A DNA stretch of 54,173 nucleotides from Bacillota bacterium (GTDB lineage: Bacteria > Bacillota > Clostridia > Peptostreptococcales > Anaerovoracaceae): contig JAQXIX010000009.1 in assembly GCA_029008005.1 (NCBI GenBank), forward strand, positions 1 to 54,173. The letters are read 5' to 3'. The position numbers were made by a program, and so were the translations under genes. The notes under the pieces are model-generated. The model made no database searches, was not told the DNA's origin, and saw nothing but the letters and a program-made list of their open reading frames with translations. Position 1 is the stretch's first letter, and each line of letters begins with the position of its first letter. Of the stretch, positions 45,652 to 54,049 are shown one piece after another.

Positions 45652-47208
45652 ATGCGTCAGAAATTAAAAGGTGTGTGGAAGCTTCTGTTTGGGCGTACGA
45701 CAATCTTTGCTGTCCTGATTCTCGCCCAGGCAGTTCTTCTGTTTGGAGGTTTTGCAATAATAGACAAAAACATACTGATTATCAACCAGATAGTCGGTAT
45801 TGTTGCTGTCATAATACTGCTTTATTTGCTTAATACGAATATGAATTCCAGCTTTAAGCTTATGTGGATTATACTTATTTTCGCAACCCCTCTTATCGGG
45901 GTCCCTTTTTATATTTTCACAAAGCTTCAGCCGGGAACACGTTTTATCACGAAACGTATTTCAGATATAATCCAGGAGCAGGACAGGTATCTTGTACCTG
46001 AAGAAAACGTTACGAGAGAATTAATGACCGAGGGTGCTAAGGAATACGGCATCTTCAAGTACATATATGAAGAAGGGCATTATCCTACCTATGACAATTG
46101 CGGGGTAAAATATTTTCCTCTGGGAGAAGACAAATTCCGTGAAATGATATATCAGCTGGAAAAGGCGGAAAAATTCATTTTTCTCGAGTATTTCATAGTC
46201 GAAAGAGGAGAAATGTGGAACACTGTTCTTGAAATTCTCAAGAGAAAATCCAGAGAAGGTGTAGAGGTGAGATTTATGTATGACGGTACATGCATGATGT
46301 CGCTTCTGCCAAGGAAATATCCTAAGATAATTGAGTCGTACGGAATAAAGTGCAAAGTGTTTTCACCTATGAAACCGTTCCTGACAACTCACCAGAATAA
46401 CAGAGATCACCGTAAGATACTTGTAATAGACGGTCATACGGCTTTTACGGGAGGAATAAATCTGGCCGACGAATATATAAACAAAAAAGAACGCTTCGGC
46501 CATTGGAAAGATACGGCTATAATGGTAAAGGGAGAAGCTGTTGACAGTTTTACCCTCATGTTTCTCCAGATGTGGAACATAGATAACCCGAAGGGTGAAT
46601 TTTACGGTAAATACGTGAGACAAATGAAAAATTACCCTATGGATGACAACGTCAGACAGGGCGGATATATAGCTCCATACGGCGACAGTCCCCTTGACAA
46701 TGAGGAAGTGGGGAAAAAAGTATATCTGGACATTCTGAACAGAGCCGATGATTATGTTCACATAATGACACCATATCTGATTCTTGATGAGGAAATGGTG
46801 AATGCTCTTGTTTTTTCCGCTCAGAGAGGGATAGATGTTAAAATAATACTGCCTCACATACCGGATAAGAAATACGCGTATTACCTGGCACGCACGTACT
46901 ATGAGCAGCTTATCAGCGGCGGTGTGAAGATATATGAATACACACCGGGATTCGTTCATGCCAAGGTATTTACAAGTGATGATGAAAAGGCGGTAGTCGG
47001 TACGATTAACCTGGATTTCAGAAGCCTTTTCCTGCATTTTGAGTGCGGAACGTATATTTGGAAGAATGCGGTTATAGGTGAAATTGAGCATGATTTTAAC
47101 GAAACGTTAAAGCTGTGCAACAGGATTTCGCTTAAGGATTGCAGAAATTACAATCCAATCAGCAAGATTTGCGGAATGGCCCTCAGACTTGTGGCGCCGC
47201 TTATGTAG
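45652..47208 (+). CDS. cls: Cardiolipin synthase (phospholipase D type)
   Basis: Condenses two phosphatidylglycerol molecules to cardiolipin and glycerol in the membrane. The 518 residues start with two or three hydrophobic segments (about 12-35, 42-60, 65-82), then two HxKxxxxD motifs: HRKILVIDGHTAFTGGINLA (about 262) and HAKVFTSDDEKAVVGTINLD (about 437). This is the Firmicute Cls layout. It starts two bases after hpt, without an obvious strong ribosome site (GGAAGAATAAC). Confidence 0.96.
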   Translation: MRQKLKGVWKLLFGRTTIFAVLILAQAVLLFGGFAIIDKNILIINQIVGIVAVIILLYLLNTNMNSSFKLMWIILIFATPLIGVPFYIFTKLQPGTRFITKRISDIIQEQDRYLVPEENVTRELMTEGAKEYGIFKYIYEEGHYPTYDNCGVKYFPLGEDKFREMIYQLEKAEKFIFLEYFIVERGEMWNTVLEILKRKSREGVEVRFMYDGTCMMSLLPRKYPKIIESYGIKCKVFSPMKPFLTTHQNNRDHRKILVIDGHTAFTGGINLADEYINKKERFGHWKDTAIMVKGEAVDSFTLMFLQMWNIDNPKGEFYGKYVRQMKNYPMDDNVRQGGYIAPYGDSPLDNEEVGKKVYLDILNRADDYVHIMTPYLILDEEMVNALVFSAQRGIDVKIILPHIPDKKYAYYLARTYYEQLISGGVKIYEYTPGFVHAKVFTSDDEKAVVGTINLDFRSLFLHFECGTYIWKNAVIGEIEHDFNETLKLCNRISLKDCRNYNPISKICGMALRLVAPLM

Positions 47209-47223
47209 CAGAAGGAGAAGAAA

Positions 47224-48513
47224 ATGCTTTTTAAAAATGCAATGATTCTTGATGAGAATCTCAATCCGGTAGAAAACTGTTATGTCTCTGTTAAAGACGG
47301 AGCAATTTCATATGTTGGGAAAGAGAGACCGGAAGGTGTGTTCGGTTATGAGCGGGACTGCAGAGGGAAGCTGCTCATGAGCGGATTCTATAATGCCCAT
47401 GCCCATTCGCCGATGAGCCTTATGAGAGGATACGGCGAGAATATGATGCTTCAGGACTGGCTTTTTACAAGGATTTTTCCTTTCGAAGATAAACTTGACG
47501 GGAACGCGGTTTACTGGGGAACGATGCTGGCAATGGCTGAATCTGTGAAATACGGTATCGTGTCCACAAGCGATATGTATTACTTCTGTGAAGACATGGC
47601 GCGGGCAGTTGCCGATTCCGGAGCAAAGGCAAATATCTCCAGGTCCGTTGCCAATCCCACAGGGGATAAACCGGAAAATCTGCCAAGCATCAGGGAAACG
47701 CAGGATTTCTACAAAAACTTTCACAATTATTCAGATAACAGAATAAAAGTCGATATAAGCCTGCATGCCGAATATACATCTGATTTTAATACAGCCAAAG
47801 CGCTGGCAGAAATAGCAGCAGACATTAAAGATACAGTTATGCATGTGCATGTATCCGAAACCGAATCGGAGCACCGTGAGTGCATTGATAAATATGGAAT
47901 GACTCCGGCAGCATATCTGGAATCTGCAGGGTTATTTGATGTGCCGGCAATTGCCGCACACTGTGTATGGTCAACGGATGAGGATATGGAAATATTCAAG
48001 CGAAAGGGAGTAACAATCGCAACAAACACTGTAAGCAACATGAAGCTGGCCAGCGGCATTTTTAATGCTTCAAAAGCGGTTGAGAAAGGTGTCAAACTCG
48101 CATTAGGCACTGACAGTGTTGCAAGCAACAATAATCTCAATTTCTTCGAAGAGATGAAGCTATTGGCTATCGGAAGCAAAATAGCCAAAGGAAGCGCAGT
48201 GGCGCTTGCACCCGGTGAAATAATTTATGCTGCAACAGCCGGTGGTGCAGAGGCTCAGGGAAGAAAGGACTGCGGCAAAATAAAGGAAGGGAACAGGGCG
48301 GATCTTATTCTTATTGATATTAATACGGCAAATATGCATCCTGTTCACAACATCATCAATAATCTAGTGTATTCTTGTTCAGAGTCAAATCTCGAGATGA
48401 CAATGGCAGACGGTAAAATTCTCTGGGACAAGGGAGAATATACGACAATTGATATAGAAAAAACAATATTTGAAGCAGAAAAAGCAACGAAAGGAATACT
48501 CGAAAGATTATAG
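47224..48513 (+). CDS. mtaD: 5-methylthioadenosine/S-adenosylhomocysteine deaminase-type amidohydrolase
   Basis: Metal-dependent deaminase that probably converts SAH, methylthioadenosine or 5'-deoxyadenosine to inosine forms, helping to clear products of methylation and radical SAM chemistry. The 429 residues show the amidohydrolase barrel ligands: HAHSPMSLMRGYGE at about 59, HVHVSETESE at about 206, AAHCVW and LGTDSVASNNNLNFFEEM (Asp ligand). MTLMRG-like and LQDWLF features are typical of MtaD/SsnA relatives, so the exact substrate is uncertain. AGAAGGAG precedes the start. Confidence 0.88.
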   Translation: MLFKNAMILDENLNPVENCYVSVKDGAISYVGKERPEGVFGYERDCRGKLLMSGFYNAHAHSPMSLMRGYGENMMLQDWLFTRIFPFEDKLDGNAVYWGTMLAMAESVKYGIVSTSDMYYFCEDMARAVADSGAKANISRSVANPTGDKPENLPSIRETQDFYKNFHNYSDNRIKVDISLHAEYTSDFNTAKALAEIAADIKDTVMHVHVSETESEHRECIDKYGMTPAAYLESAGLFDVPAIAAHCVWSTDEDMEIFKRKGVTIATNTVSNMKLASGIFNASKAVEKGVKLALGTDSVASNNNLNFFEEMKLLAIGSKIAKGSAVALAPGEIIYAATAGGAEAQGRKDCGKIKEGNRADLILIDINTANMHPVHNIINNLVYSCSESNLEMTMADGKILWDKGEYTTIDIEKTIFEAEKATKGILERL

Positions 48514-48514
48514 T

Positions 48515-50146
48515 ATGGCAAAAAAATCTCTTGTGAAAAGTGCGGCGATATTAGCAGTCGCCGGGTTAATAGTGAAACTTTTGGGAGCATGTTTCAGAAT
48601 TCCCCTTGCTAACTGGATCGGCAATGAAGGAATGGCCAATTATTCTCCCGCATATCAGCTGTATGCCTTTCTTCTTGTAATTGCAACAGCCGGAATTCCG
48701 GTGGCAATCTCAAGAATGGTGGCGGAAAGAAACGCAGTAGGCAGATACAGAGAAGCAGAGAGGGTTTTTAAGCTTTCGAGAAACCTTATGTTTCTCATAG
48801 GACTTACAGGATTTGTTATTCTGTTTTTCTTTGCCGAACCTATAGCTGAAATAATAAACAATCCGGGTGCGGCGTTAAGTATGAAGACGACAGCTCCGGC
48901 ATTGCTTCTCGTACCGATAATGTCTGCGTACAGAGGATATTTTCAGGGAATGCAGGACATGAGTCCTACAGCCGTATCACAGATTTCCGAGCAGGTGTTC
49001 AGAGTATTTACGGGTCTGTTTCTTGCGTGGATGTGCATTAATGCAGGATGGTTGTCATTTCTTGATTACAATGTTTACGAACGAGGTGCGGCAGGTGCCT
49101 GCTTCGGTGCTTCGGCGGGAGCATTCGGCGGTATACTTGCAATGATGATAATCTATCTCGGCAGAAGGAAAGCTATAAAAAAGAATATTTCGCTGGATGA
49201 AACAAGGGACCACGAAACAGGAGGTCAGATTCTCAAGAAAGTCGTTGCGATAGCTGTTCCTGTAAGTATAGGATCTTCCATTATGCCTATTGTGAATCTC
49301 ACAGACGGGGCAATAGTTGTGTCAAGGCTTATGAACGGAGGATTCACACAGGATGTTGCAAAAGGCCTTTATGGTGATCTTTCGGGCTTCGCTCAGCCTA
49401 TCATTTCCTTCCCGCAGGTTTTCATGCAGGCGATAGTAATCAGCATTGTTCCGATGGTTGCAGCGGCAAACAAACTTAGGGATACGGAAGATTTGCATAA
49501 AAACTCAATAATGGGCATCAGACTTGCCGCATTGATTGCAATTCCATGTGCAGCGGGGCTTATTGCGCTGGCTGAACCTGTATTGCTTTTGCTTTATCCT
49601 GCTCAGACAGAAAGTGCGATTTCGGCGGCACCGTCTCTTCAGATACTTGCTGTGGGATTTATCTTTTCCGGATTTGCCACTGCAATGACAGGAATACTGC
49701 AGGGTATAGGTAAACAGAATTATCCGGTTATCAACTTGGCAATAGGCGTAGTGCTTAAAATAATCGGAACATGGTTCCTCACATCGATACCGGGACTTAA
49801 TATTAAGGGTGCGGCAATAGGAACAGCGCTGGCATTTACCATTGCAGCTGTACTGGACTATGTTTGTGTCAGGAGATTTACGGGAGTAAAGATTCCTGTT
49901 GGCAGTACAGTAGTGAAACCGACAGTTTCAGCGCTGGTAATGGGTGTGCTTGTTGCTCTTATATACAAAGGAGCATTTGCAGTCATGGGACACAACAGTG
50001 CAGCAGTACTGATATCGATACTGGCAGGGGTCTGCATTTACGGATTTATGATTATCAGAACCCATGCAATCAGCAGAGCGGAACTCCTTGAAATGCCTAA
50101 AGCTTCAAGGCTTGTAAGAATTTTTGATAAGCTAAAACTATGGTAA
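48515..50146 (+). CDS. SpoVB/YabM family polysaccharide-lipid flippase
   Basis: Multi-spanning membrane protein of the MOP/MATE-like superfamily, thought to flip lipid-linked wall precursors. From ATG 48515 it has 543 residues and about 14 hydrophobic segments. SpoVB-type signs are AILAVAGLIVKLLGACFRIPLANWIG, YQLYAFLLVIATAGIPVAIS and RGYFQGMQDMSPTAVSQI in outline. The position before HU and rqcP mirrors the Bacillus yabM-yabN-yabO order, though mazG/yabN is missing. Ribosome site weak; it starts one base after mtaD ends, so coupling is likely. Substrate (lipid II or another) not decidable. Confidence 0.88.
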   Translation: MAKKSLVKSAAILAVAGLIVKLLGACFRIPLANWIGNEGMANYSPAYQLYAFLLVIATAGIPVAISRMVAERNAVGRYREAERVFKLSRNLMFLIGLTGFVILFFFAEPIAEIINNPGAALSMKTTAPALLLVPIMSAYRGYFQGMQDMSPTAVSQISEQVFRVFTGLFLAWMCINAGWLSFLDYNVYERGAAGACFGASAGAFGGILAMMIIYLGRRKAIKKNISLDETRDHETGGQILKKVVAIAVPVSIGSSIMPIVNLTDGAIVVSRLMNGGFTQDVAKGLYGDLSGFAQPIISFPQVFMQAIVISIVPMVAAANKLRDTEDLHKNSIMGIRLAALIAIPCAAGLIALAEPVLLLLYPAQTESAISAAPSLQILAVGFIFSGFATAMTGILQGIGKQNYPVINLAIGVVLKIIGTWFLTSIPGLNIKGAAIGTALAFTIAAVLDYVCVRRFTGVKIPVGSTVVKPTVSALVMGVLVALIYKGAFAVMGHNSAAVLISILAGVCIYGFMIIRTHAISRAELLEMPKASRLVRIFDKLKLW

Positions 50147-50153
50147 ATTAAGC

Positions 50154-50182
50154 TTGACAAACTATTTGAAAGATGGGAAAAT
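50154..50182 (+). promoter_or_regulatory. Putative SigA promoter of the HU gene
   Basis: Perfect TTGACA (50154-50159), 17 bases, GAAAAT (50177-50182). The leader contains an inverted repeat AATAATT-ACGG-AATTATT (50206-50223) of unknown role. Confidence 0.6.
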
Positions 50183-50252
50183 AATCTCCGTAGAAAGTGA
50201 CATGTAATAATTACGGAATTATTGAAGTAGTTCGAAATAAGGAGGATGAATA

Positions 50253-50531
50253 ATGAATAAGGCTGAATTAGTAGCTGCAGTTGCAGAAAAAACAGGTTCA
50301 ACTAAAAAGGATGCAGAACTGGCAGTTAATGCCGTAGTATCAAGCATAGAAGAAGCACTTGTTAAAGGTGACAAGGTTCAGTTGATCGGTTTCGGAACAT
50401 TTGAGGTTCGTGACAGAAAAGCGAAGCAGGGAAGAAACCCTAGAAAGCCTGGTGAAGTTATTGATATCGCAGCATCAAAGGCTCCTAAATTCAAAGCCGG
50501 TAAAGCCCTCAAGGATGCAGTAAATAAATAA
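50253..50531 (+). CDS. hup: HU family DNA-binding protein
   Basis: Small nucleoid protein that bends and compacts DNA as a dimer. The 92 residues start [20 protein letters not shown] and carry the arm sequence [20 protein letters not shown] with the intercalating Asn-Pro tip, ending in [13 protein letters not shown]: a canonical HU. AATAAGGAGG lies seven bases before the start. It has its own promoter and terminator and lies between the flippase and rqcP genes. Confidence 0.98.
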   Translation: MNKAELVAAVAEKTGSTKKDAELAVNAVVSSIEEALVKGDKVQLIGFGTFEVRDRKAKQGRNPRKPGEVIDIAASKAPKFKAGKALKDAVNK

Positions 50532-50543
50532 GGAATATTTCAG

Positions 50544-50570
50544 ACGGGTAGCTGGGCTACTCGTTTTTTT
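50544..50570 (+). terminator. Terminator of the HU gene
   Basis: ACGGGTAGC pairs with GCTACTCGT (nine pairs, one G-U) around loop TGG and is followed by seven T. It ends only five bases before the rqcP start codon. Confidence 0.9.
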
Positions 50571-50575
50571 CAGTT

Positions 50576-50821
50576 ATGAGAATTGATAAGTTTTTAAAAA
50601 ACAGCAGAATAATAAAGAGAAGAACTGTTGCAAAGGAAGCGTGTGAACAAGGCAGAATTGAACTGAACGGCAAACCCGCCAAGCCGGGGGCTGAAGTTAA
50701 ACAGGGAGACATCATACAGGTTACTTTCGGAAACGGAAGCCTGACCGTAAGAGTTGAGAAGCTCCTTGAATCCTGTCGCAAAGAAGATGCGACTGATATG
50801 TATACAGTTATTGAACAGTAA
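50576..50821 (+). CDS. rqcP: S4-domain RNA-binding protein RqcP (YabO/Hsp15-like)
   Basis: Helps ribosome quality control by stabilising tRNA on the obstructed 50S subunit during alanine tailing. The 81 residues match YabO: MRIDKFLKNSRIIKRRTVAKEACEQGRIELNG in outline, with RIDKFL, KRRTVAKEAC and GDIIQVTFGNGSLTVRV. Start at 50576 fits the family, yet there is no Shine-Dalgarno sequence: the T-run of the HU terminator sits where it should be. Its transcript must pass through that terminator or begin elsewhere. CapA-family gene follows nine bases later. Confidence 0.92.
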   Translation: MRIDKFLKNSRIIKRRTVAKEACEQGRIELNGKPAKPGAEVKQGDIIQVTFGNGSLTVRVEKLLESCRKEDATDMYTVIEQ

Positions 50822-50830
50822 GGGTATCCC

Positions 50831-52045
50831 ATGAAACGAACAGTAGTATTAATTGTAACAGTGGCAGTACTGGTTATTTGTATGGGAGGCTTGCTCCTGT
50901 TTGGTTTTTCGGACAGGAATTCAGGTAATCATAGCGGTGATAAGAAAACATCTTCAACGAAGGAAGAGCCTGTTACTGTTACGATAGGAAGTGCCGGAGA
51001 CATTATTCTCCATGATCCTTTTATAAAGAATCCGGTATACAGGAGCGAAGGCGAATACGATTACAGCAAATGCTTCGAGGAAATCAGCGGAATATATAAC
51101 AGTTTCGATTATATGGTCGTTAACCTGGAGACAACTCTTGCAGGCAAAGAAGCAGGATACAGAGGTTATCCCGTGTTTAATTCCCCGGAAGTGATTGCCG
51201 CTAACCTGAAAGGAAGCGGTGTCGACATGTTCCTTCAGGCGAACAATCATATATATGACAGCGGCAAGGACGGATTTTTGCATACAGGTAATTATCTTAA
51301 AGATAACGGATATTCCTTCACGGGTATTAGAACATCAGAAGAGGAAGACCCGTATCTGATAGAAAACATTAAGGGAATTAAGGTAGGATTTATCAACTAT
51401 ACGTACGAGACACCTTATTCCGGCGGAAAAGCCGTAAACGCCAACCTGGTGGATGAAAGTGTGGCGCCTTTGCTTAATTCCTTTGACCCGGCGGATACAG
51501 AGAAATTTTACGCGGAATTTGAATCACGCATTAAAGAAATGAGAGACAAGGGTGCGCAGTTTATTATTTTCTATCCTCACTGGGGAAATGAATATGAACT
51601 GAAGCAGTGCGACTATCAGGAAGAAATGGCGCAAAGGCTTTGTAATATGGGAGTAGATGCGATTATCGGAAGCCATCCTCACGTTGTGCAGCCTGTTTCG
51701 GTTATTACATCAGAAAACGGAAAGCACGAAATGTTCTGTGCATATTCCATGGGAAATCAGCTTTCAAATCAGAGGAGAGCATATATTCCGATGATGTCTG
51801 ACGGACACACAGAAGACGGAATAATTTTCTCCCTTGAAATAACTAGGGACGAAAACGGAGAAACATCACTCACAGGTGTATCATACATTCCCACATGGGT
51901 ATCTATGGAGTCCGGATCAGTGCATTGCATAGTTCCGGCAGATGGGTCGGATGACGAATCAGCGAAGTCTTCGAAATCGAGAACCGACAGTATTGTAGGC
52001 GAAGGAATGAAGCAGGCTTCGGAAGTATTTGAGAACAGAAAATAA
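50831..52045 (+). CDS. CapA family (poly-gamma-glutamate-type) membrane-anchored phosphoesterase
   Basis: A 404-residue protein with an N-terminal membrane anchor (about 5-25), a short polar linker and a PGA_cap calcineurin-like domain. Metal motifs are visible: GSAGDIILHDPF, MVVNLETTLAG, QANNHIYDSG, FYPHWGNEYE and IIGSHPHVVQP. In Bacillus anthracis CapA belongs with CapB and CapC in capsule export, but neither is here, so a capsule role is doubtful and many Clostridia have lone copies of unknown function. The Ser/Lys-rich tail is probably disordered. Expressed with rqcP; a terminator follows. Confidence 0.9.
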   Translation: MKRTVVLIVTVAVLVICMGGLLLFGFSDRNSGNHSGDKKTSSTKEEPVTVTIGSAGDIILHDPFIKNPVYRSEGEYDYSKCFEEISGIYNSFDYMVVNLETTLAGKEAGYRGYPVFNSPEVIAANLKGSGVDMFLQANNHIYDSGKDGFLHTGNYLKDNGYSFTGIRTSEEEDPYLIENIKGIKVGFINYTYETPYSGGKAVNANLVDESVAPLLNSFDPADTEKFYAEFESRIKEMRDKGAQFIIFYPHWGNEYELKQCDYQEEMAQRLCNMGVDAIIGSHPHVVQPVSVITSENGKHEMFCAYSMGNQLSNQRRAYIPMMSDGHTEDGIIFSLEITRDENGETSLTGVSYIPTWVSMESGSVHCIVPADGSDDESAKSSKSRTDSIVGEGMKQASEVFENRK

Positions 52046-52053
52046 TATATTAA

Positions 52054-52079
52054 AAAGGGACGGTTGATTCCGTCCCTTT
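52054..52079. terminator. Bidirectional terminator between capA-like gene and folT
   Basis: AAAGGGACGG pairs perfectly with CCGTCCCTTT (10 bp) around a 6-base loop; A and T ends on both sides let it serve the converging capA-like and folT transcripts. Confidence 0.85.
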
Positions 52080-52103
52080 AATTGGATGTTTTTAGATTAT
52101 GTT

Positions 52104-52625
52104 TTAAGCTGTCTTAAGCGGAAGTCCCGGTATACGTATGATAATCTTGTTCCACACGAGTGGTATCAGCAATACCTGTATAGCGAACATTACGACACAT
52201 TTAAGTATTCTCGTAGGCAACAGAACCCAGAATCCCTGACCCATGAGAATCATAAGCCATATTGTGTCAAGAATCAGATTCAGTACAACCGAAATTATAA
52301 GGTTCGGCAGAATCGAGCTTTTAATTGTTACAGGACGGTTATGATAGAAGAATCCGTAAACGAGACCTGTAAGAAAAGCTGTCAGAGTGAATCCCGGGAA
52401 GAATGCTCCGGAAGGGAAAATCACCATACCGAGCACATCTGCCACGACATATCCTGCTCCGGCCCACAGAGGACCGTACATAATTCCCATGATGGCACAC
52501 GGGAGGAATCCGAATCCGATTCTTAGAATCGGAGTGTTAATGGAGCAGAATCGAGTGAGGATTATACTGATTGTAATCAGTATTGCCATAATAACTAATT
52601 GCTGCGTTTTACTGTTTCGTTGCAT
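52104..52625 (-). CDS. folT: Folate-specific ECF transporter S component FolT
   Basis: Membrane substrate-binding subunit that captures folate and docks on the shared energy-coupling module (EcfT and EcfA proteins, not in this window). The 173 residues contain five to six hydrophobic helices, with the ECF-S features ILRIGFGFLPCAIMGIMYGP, YVVADVLGMVIFPSGAFFPG and LILDTIWLMILMGQ. A minus-strand AAAGGAG lies eight bases before the ATG at 52625. The upstream THF riboswitch confirms folate as the substrate. Confidence 0.94.
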   Translation of the reverse strand: MQRNSKTQQLVIMAILITISIILTRFCSINTPILRIGFGFLPCAIMGIMYGPLWAGAGYVVADVLGMVIFPSGAFFPGFTLTAFLTGLVYGFFYHNRPVTIKSSILPNLIISVVLNLILDTIWLMILMGQGFWVLLPTRILKCVVMFAIQVLLIPLVWNKIIIRIPGLPLKTA

Positions 52626-52650
52626 TAAAAAAACTCCTTTCCCGTAGTAA

Positions 52651-52691
52651 CTACACTAAGAGTTAGAAGTTCCTGACTAATTCTTGTGTAG
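52651..52691 (-). promoter_or_regulatory. Expression-platform hairpin of the folT riboswitch
   Basis: On the minus strand CTACAC pairs with GTGTAG, with inner pairs from AGA/TCT and TTAG/CTAA. Its first base is also the last base of the riboswitch P1 stem, so the two may compete. It precedes the ribosome site by about ten bases; whether it acts on translation is inference. Confidence 0.5.
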
Positions 52692-52779
52692 TAGCGGACG
52701 CGATATTGCACCGCGGCAAAACCTTCGTTCATGAGCAACATCCCATCTCATGACACTTGACGCACAATATCTACTCTAC
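52691..52779 (-). promoter_or_regulatory. THF (tetrahydrofolate) riboswitch
   Basis: The minus strand gives a full match to the folT-type THF aptamer as I remember it: GTAGAGTAGA at the 5' end, GCGTCAAGTG, ATGGGATGTTGC, the loop AACGAAGG, GCCGCGGTGCAATATCG and closing CCGCTAC. P1 is GTAG/CTAC, P2 pairs GATATTG(T) with (G)CAATATC, and P3 pairs TCATGAG with CTCATGA. The element starts two bases after the predicted transcription start. It should switch folT off when reduced folates are plentiful. Confidence 0.93.
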
Positions 52780-52787
52780 GTAAGAAC

Positions 52788-52816
52788 ATGGTAACATATT
52801 GTATTTGATAATACAA
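52788..52816 (-). promoter_or_regulatory. Promoter of the folT transcript
   Basis: Minus strand TTGTAT (52816-52811), 17 bases, TACCAT (52793-52788). Transcription would start near 52781, at the 5' edge of the riboswitch. Confidence 0.6.
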
Positions 52817-52823
52817 TATGTTA
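52792..52823. repeat. 13-bp-arm palindrome between the divergent folT and MFS promoters
   Basis: TAACATATTGTAT (52792-52804) and ATACAATATGTTA (52811-52823) are perfect inverted copies around TTGATA. It overlaps the -35 elements read in both directions. It may be an operator, or simply reflect symmetric promoters; no regulator gene is adjacent. Confidence 0.8.
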
Positions 52824-52827
52824 TACA
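52799..52827 (+). promoter_or_regulatory. Putative promoter of the MFS transporter gene
   Basis: TTGTAT (52799-52804), 17 bases, TATACA (52822-52827), 43 bases before the start codon, inside the palindrome. Confidence 0.45.
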
Positions 52828-52870
52828 GCATAAAAACAATATAAAGACAAGTTTAAGAGGACTTCTGAAA

Positions 52871-54037
52871 ATGAGGCAAAACGGACTTTACAAAGGATTA
52901 TACACATTTTCATACATGGCCATAGGAGTTATGACTCCTATGATAGGGCAATACCTCAGCAGTATCGGATTCAGCGGTGCAGAGACCGGTGTGATTACCT
53001 CTGCAGGTACGTTTATGGGAATTCTGGCAGTTGCCTTTTGGGGCAGAGTGTTTAATGAATCTTCAAACAGGGAGGGTGTTATTGCATGTATTTGCCTGGG
53101 AGCAATAATATCCGCCGGGATTCTGAAGGAAGTTTCATCATTTGCGATTGTCACTGCATTATTCGTTATTATGTATTTTTTTCAGGCTCCCGTAATTTCA
53201 CTGACTGATGCATACACAGTAGGAACATCCGAAGGCTTCGGAGGGAAAAGAGCATGGGGAGCCGCTGGGTTTTCGGTCGGAGTCTTTATTACAGGTCTGC
53301 TGGCCGAGGAAACGGGGATATCAACCTTTTTTTATCTGTATATTGCAGCCTTTGCATTAACTTGCGCGGTAATATGGGATCTTAGAAGGACCGGAGGAGG
53401 CGGGAAAACTGCAAAGTCATCAGAAGGCAAGAAAAAGGGACGGTATTCAGATCTTCTTAAAGACCGAAAAACATGCATGTTTATTTTATGCACGTTTTTT
53501 ATGGGAGGCACTAATGTAGCGAATAATACATACTTCGGTTTTCTGTATACTGACGGAGGAGGAACACTGTCAGGGATAGGAGCTGCATTTCTCCTGATGG
53601 CAGGAAGTGAAATTCCCTTCATGGCATGGTGTGAGAAGCTGGTAAAAAAATTCACCGCCGAAAAAATGATAACTTTTGCCATGGTGATTTCAACAGGCAG
53701 ATTTCTTTTGTACGGAACAGGACTTCCCTGGTGGGTACTGCTGGCGACGTTTTTCCTGCAAGGAGCCGTTAACGGTATCATACTTGTTGAGTTCGTGCGG
53801 TATGTGGCAGCGATAGCTCCGTCAGGCTGTGAAAATCTGGCTATTTCAGCATACTATCTCTTCGGAAGCAACATCAGCACAATTGTGTGCCAGTTCGTTG
53901 GTGGGATTCTTTTGGATTCCTTTGGGGCAAGGGGTGTTTATATCTTCTTTGGCCTGTTCAATCTGGCAGGAATTCTGGTGTTTACAAAATTTAAAAGAAA
54001 ATCCAAAAAAGATGTTGACAAAGGGTACAGGTGGTAA
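52871..54037 (+). CDS. Major facilitator superfamily transporter (MFS_1-like)
   Basis: Probable secondary transporter with about 12 hydrophobic segments in 388 residues. The start at 52871 (MRQNGLYKGLYTFSYMAIG) follows AAGAGGAC; an in-frame TTG at 52799 lies in the promoter and is unlikely. The sequence resembles the MFS_1-like / phenylpropionate permease-type group (FSYMAIGVMTPMIGQYLSSIGFSG in outline, GKRAWGAAGFSVGVFITGLL, MAGSEIPFMAWCEKL). Substrate unknown; divergence from folT does not prove a folate link. Its last codons contain the -35 of a strong downstream promoter. Confidence 0.87.
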   Translation: MRQNGLYKGLYTFSYMAIGVMTPMIGQYLSSIGFSGAETGVITSAGTFMGILAVAFWGRVFNESSNREGVIACICLGAIISAGILKEVSSFAIVTALFVIMYFFQAPVISLTDAYTVGTSEGFGGKRAWGAAGFSVGVFITGLLAEETGISTFFYLYIAAFALTCAVIWDLRRTGGGGKTAKSSEGKKKGRYSDLLKDRKTCMFILCTFFMGGTNVANNTYFGFLYTDGGGTLSGIGAAFLLMAGSEIPFMAWCEKLVKKFTAEKMITFAMVISTGRFLLYGTGLPWWVLLATFFLQGAVNGIILVEFVRYVAAIAPSGCENLAISAYYLFGSNISTIVCQFVGGILLDSFGARGVYIFFGLFNLAGILVFTKFKRKSKKDVDKGYRW

Positions 54038-54043
54038 TATAAT
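54015..54043 (+). promoter_or_regulatory. Perfect-consensus promoter, probably of an rRNA operon
   Basis: TTGACA (54015-54020), exactly 17 bases, TATAAT (54038-54043): all 12 consensus bases. The -35 lies in the last codons of the MFS gene and the -10 begins right after its stop. Such promoters usually drive rRNA or tRNA genes. Confidence 0.85.
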
Positions 54044-54049
54044 AAAAAA

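Noticed and set aside
52086-52526. A 146-codon open frame on the plus strand antisense to folT
   Set aside because: It has no family resemblance or ribosome site, while the minus strand gives a clear FolT membrane protein with a riboswitch.
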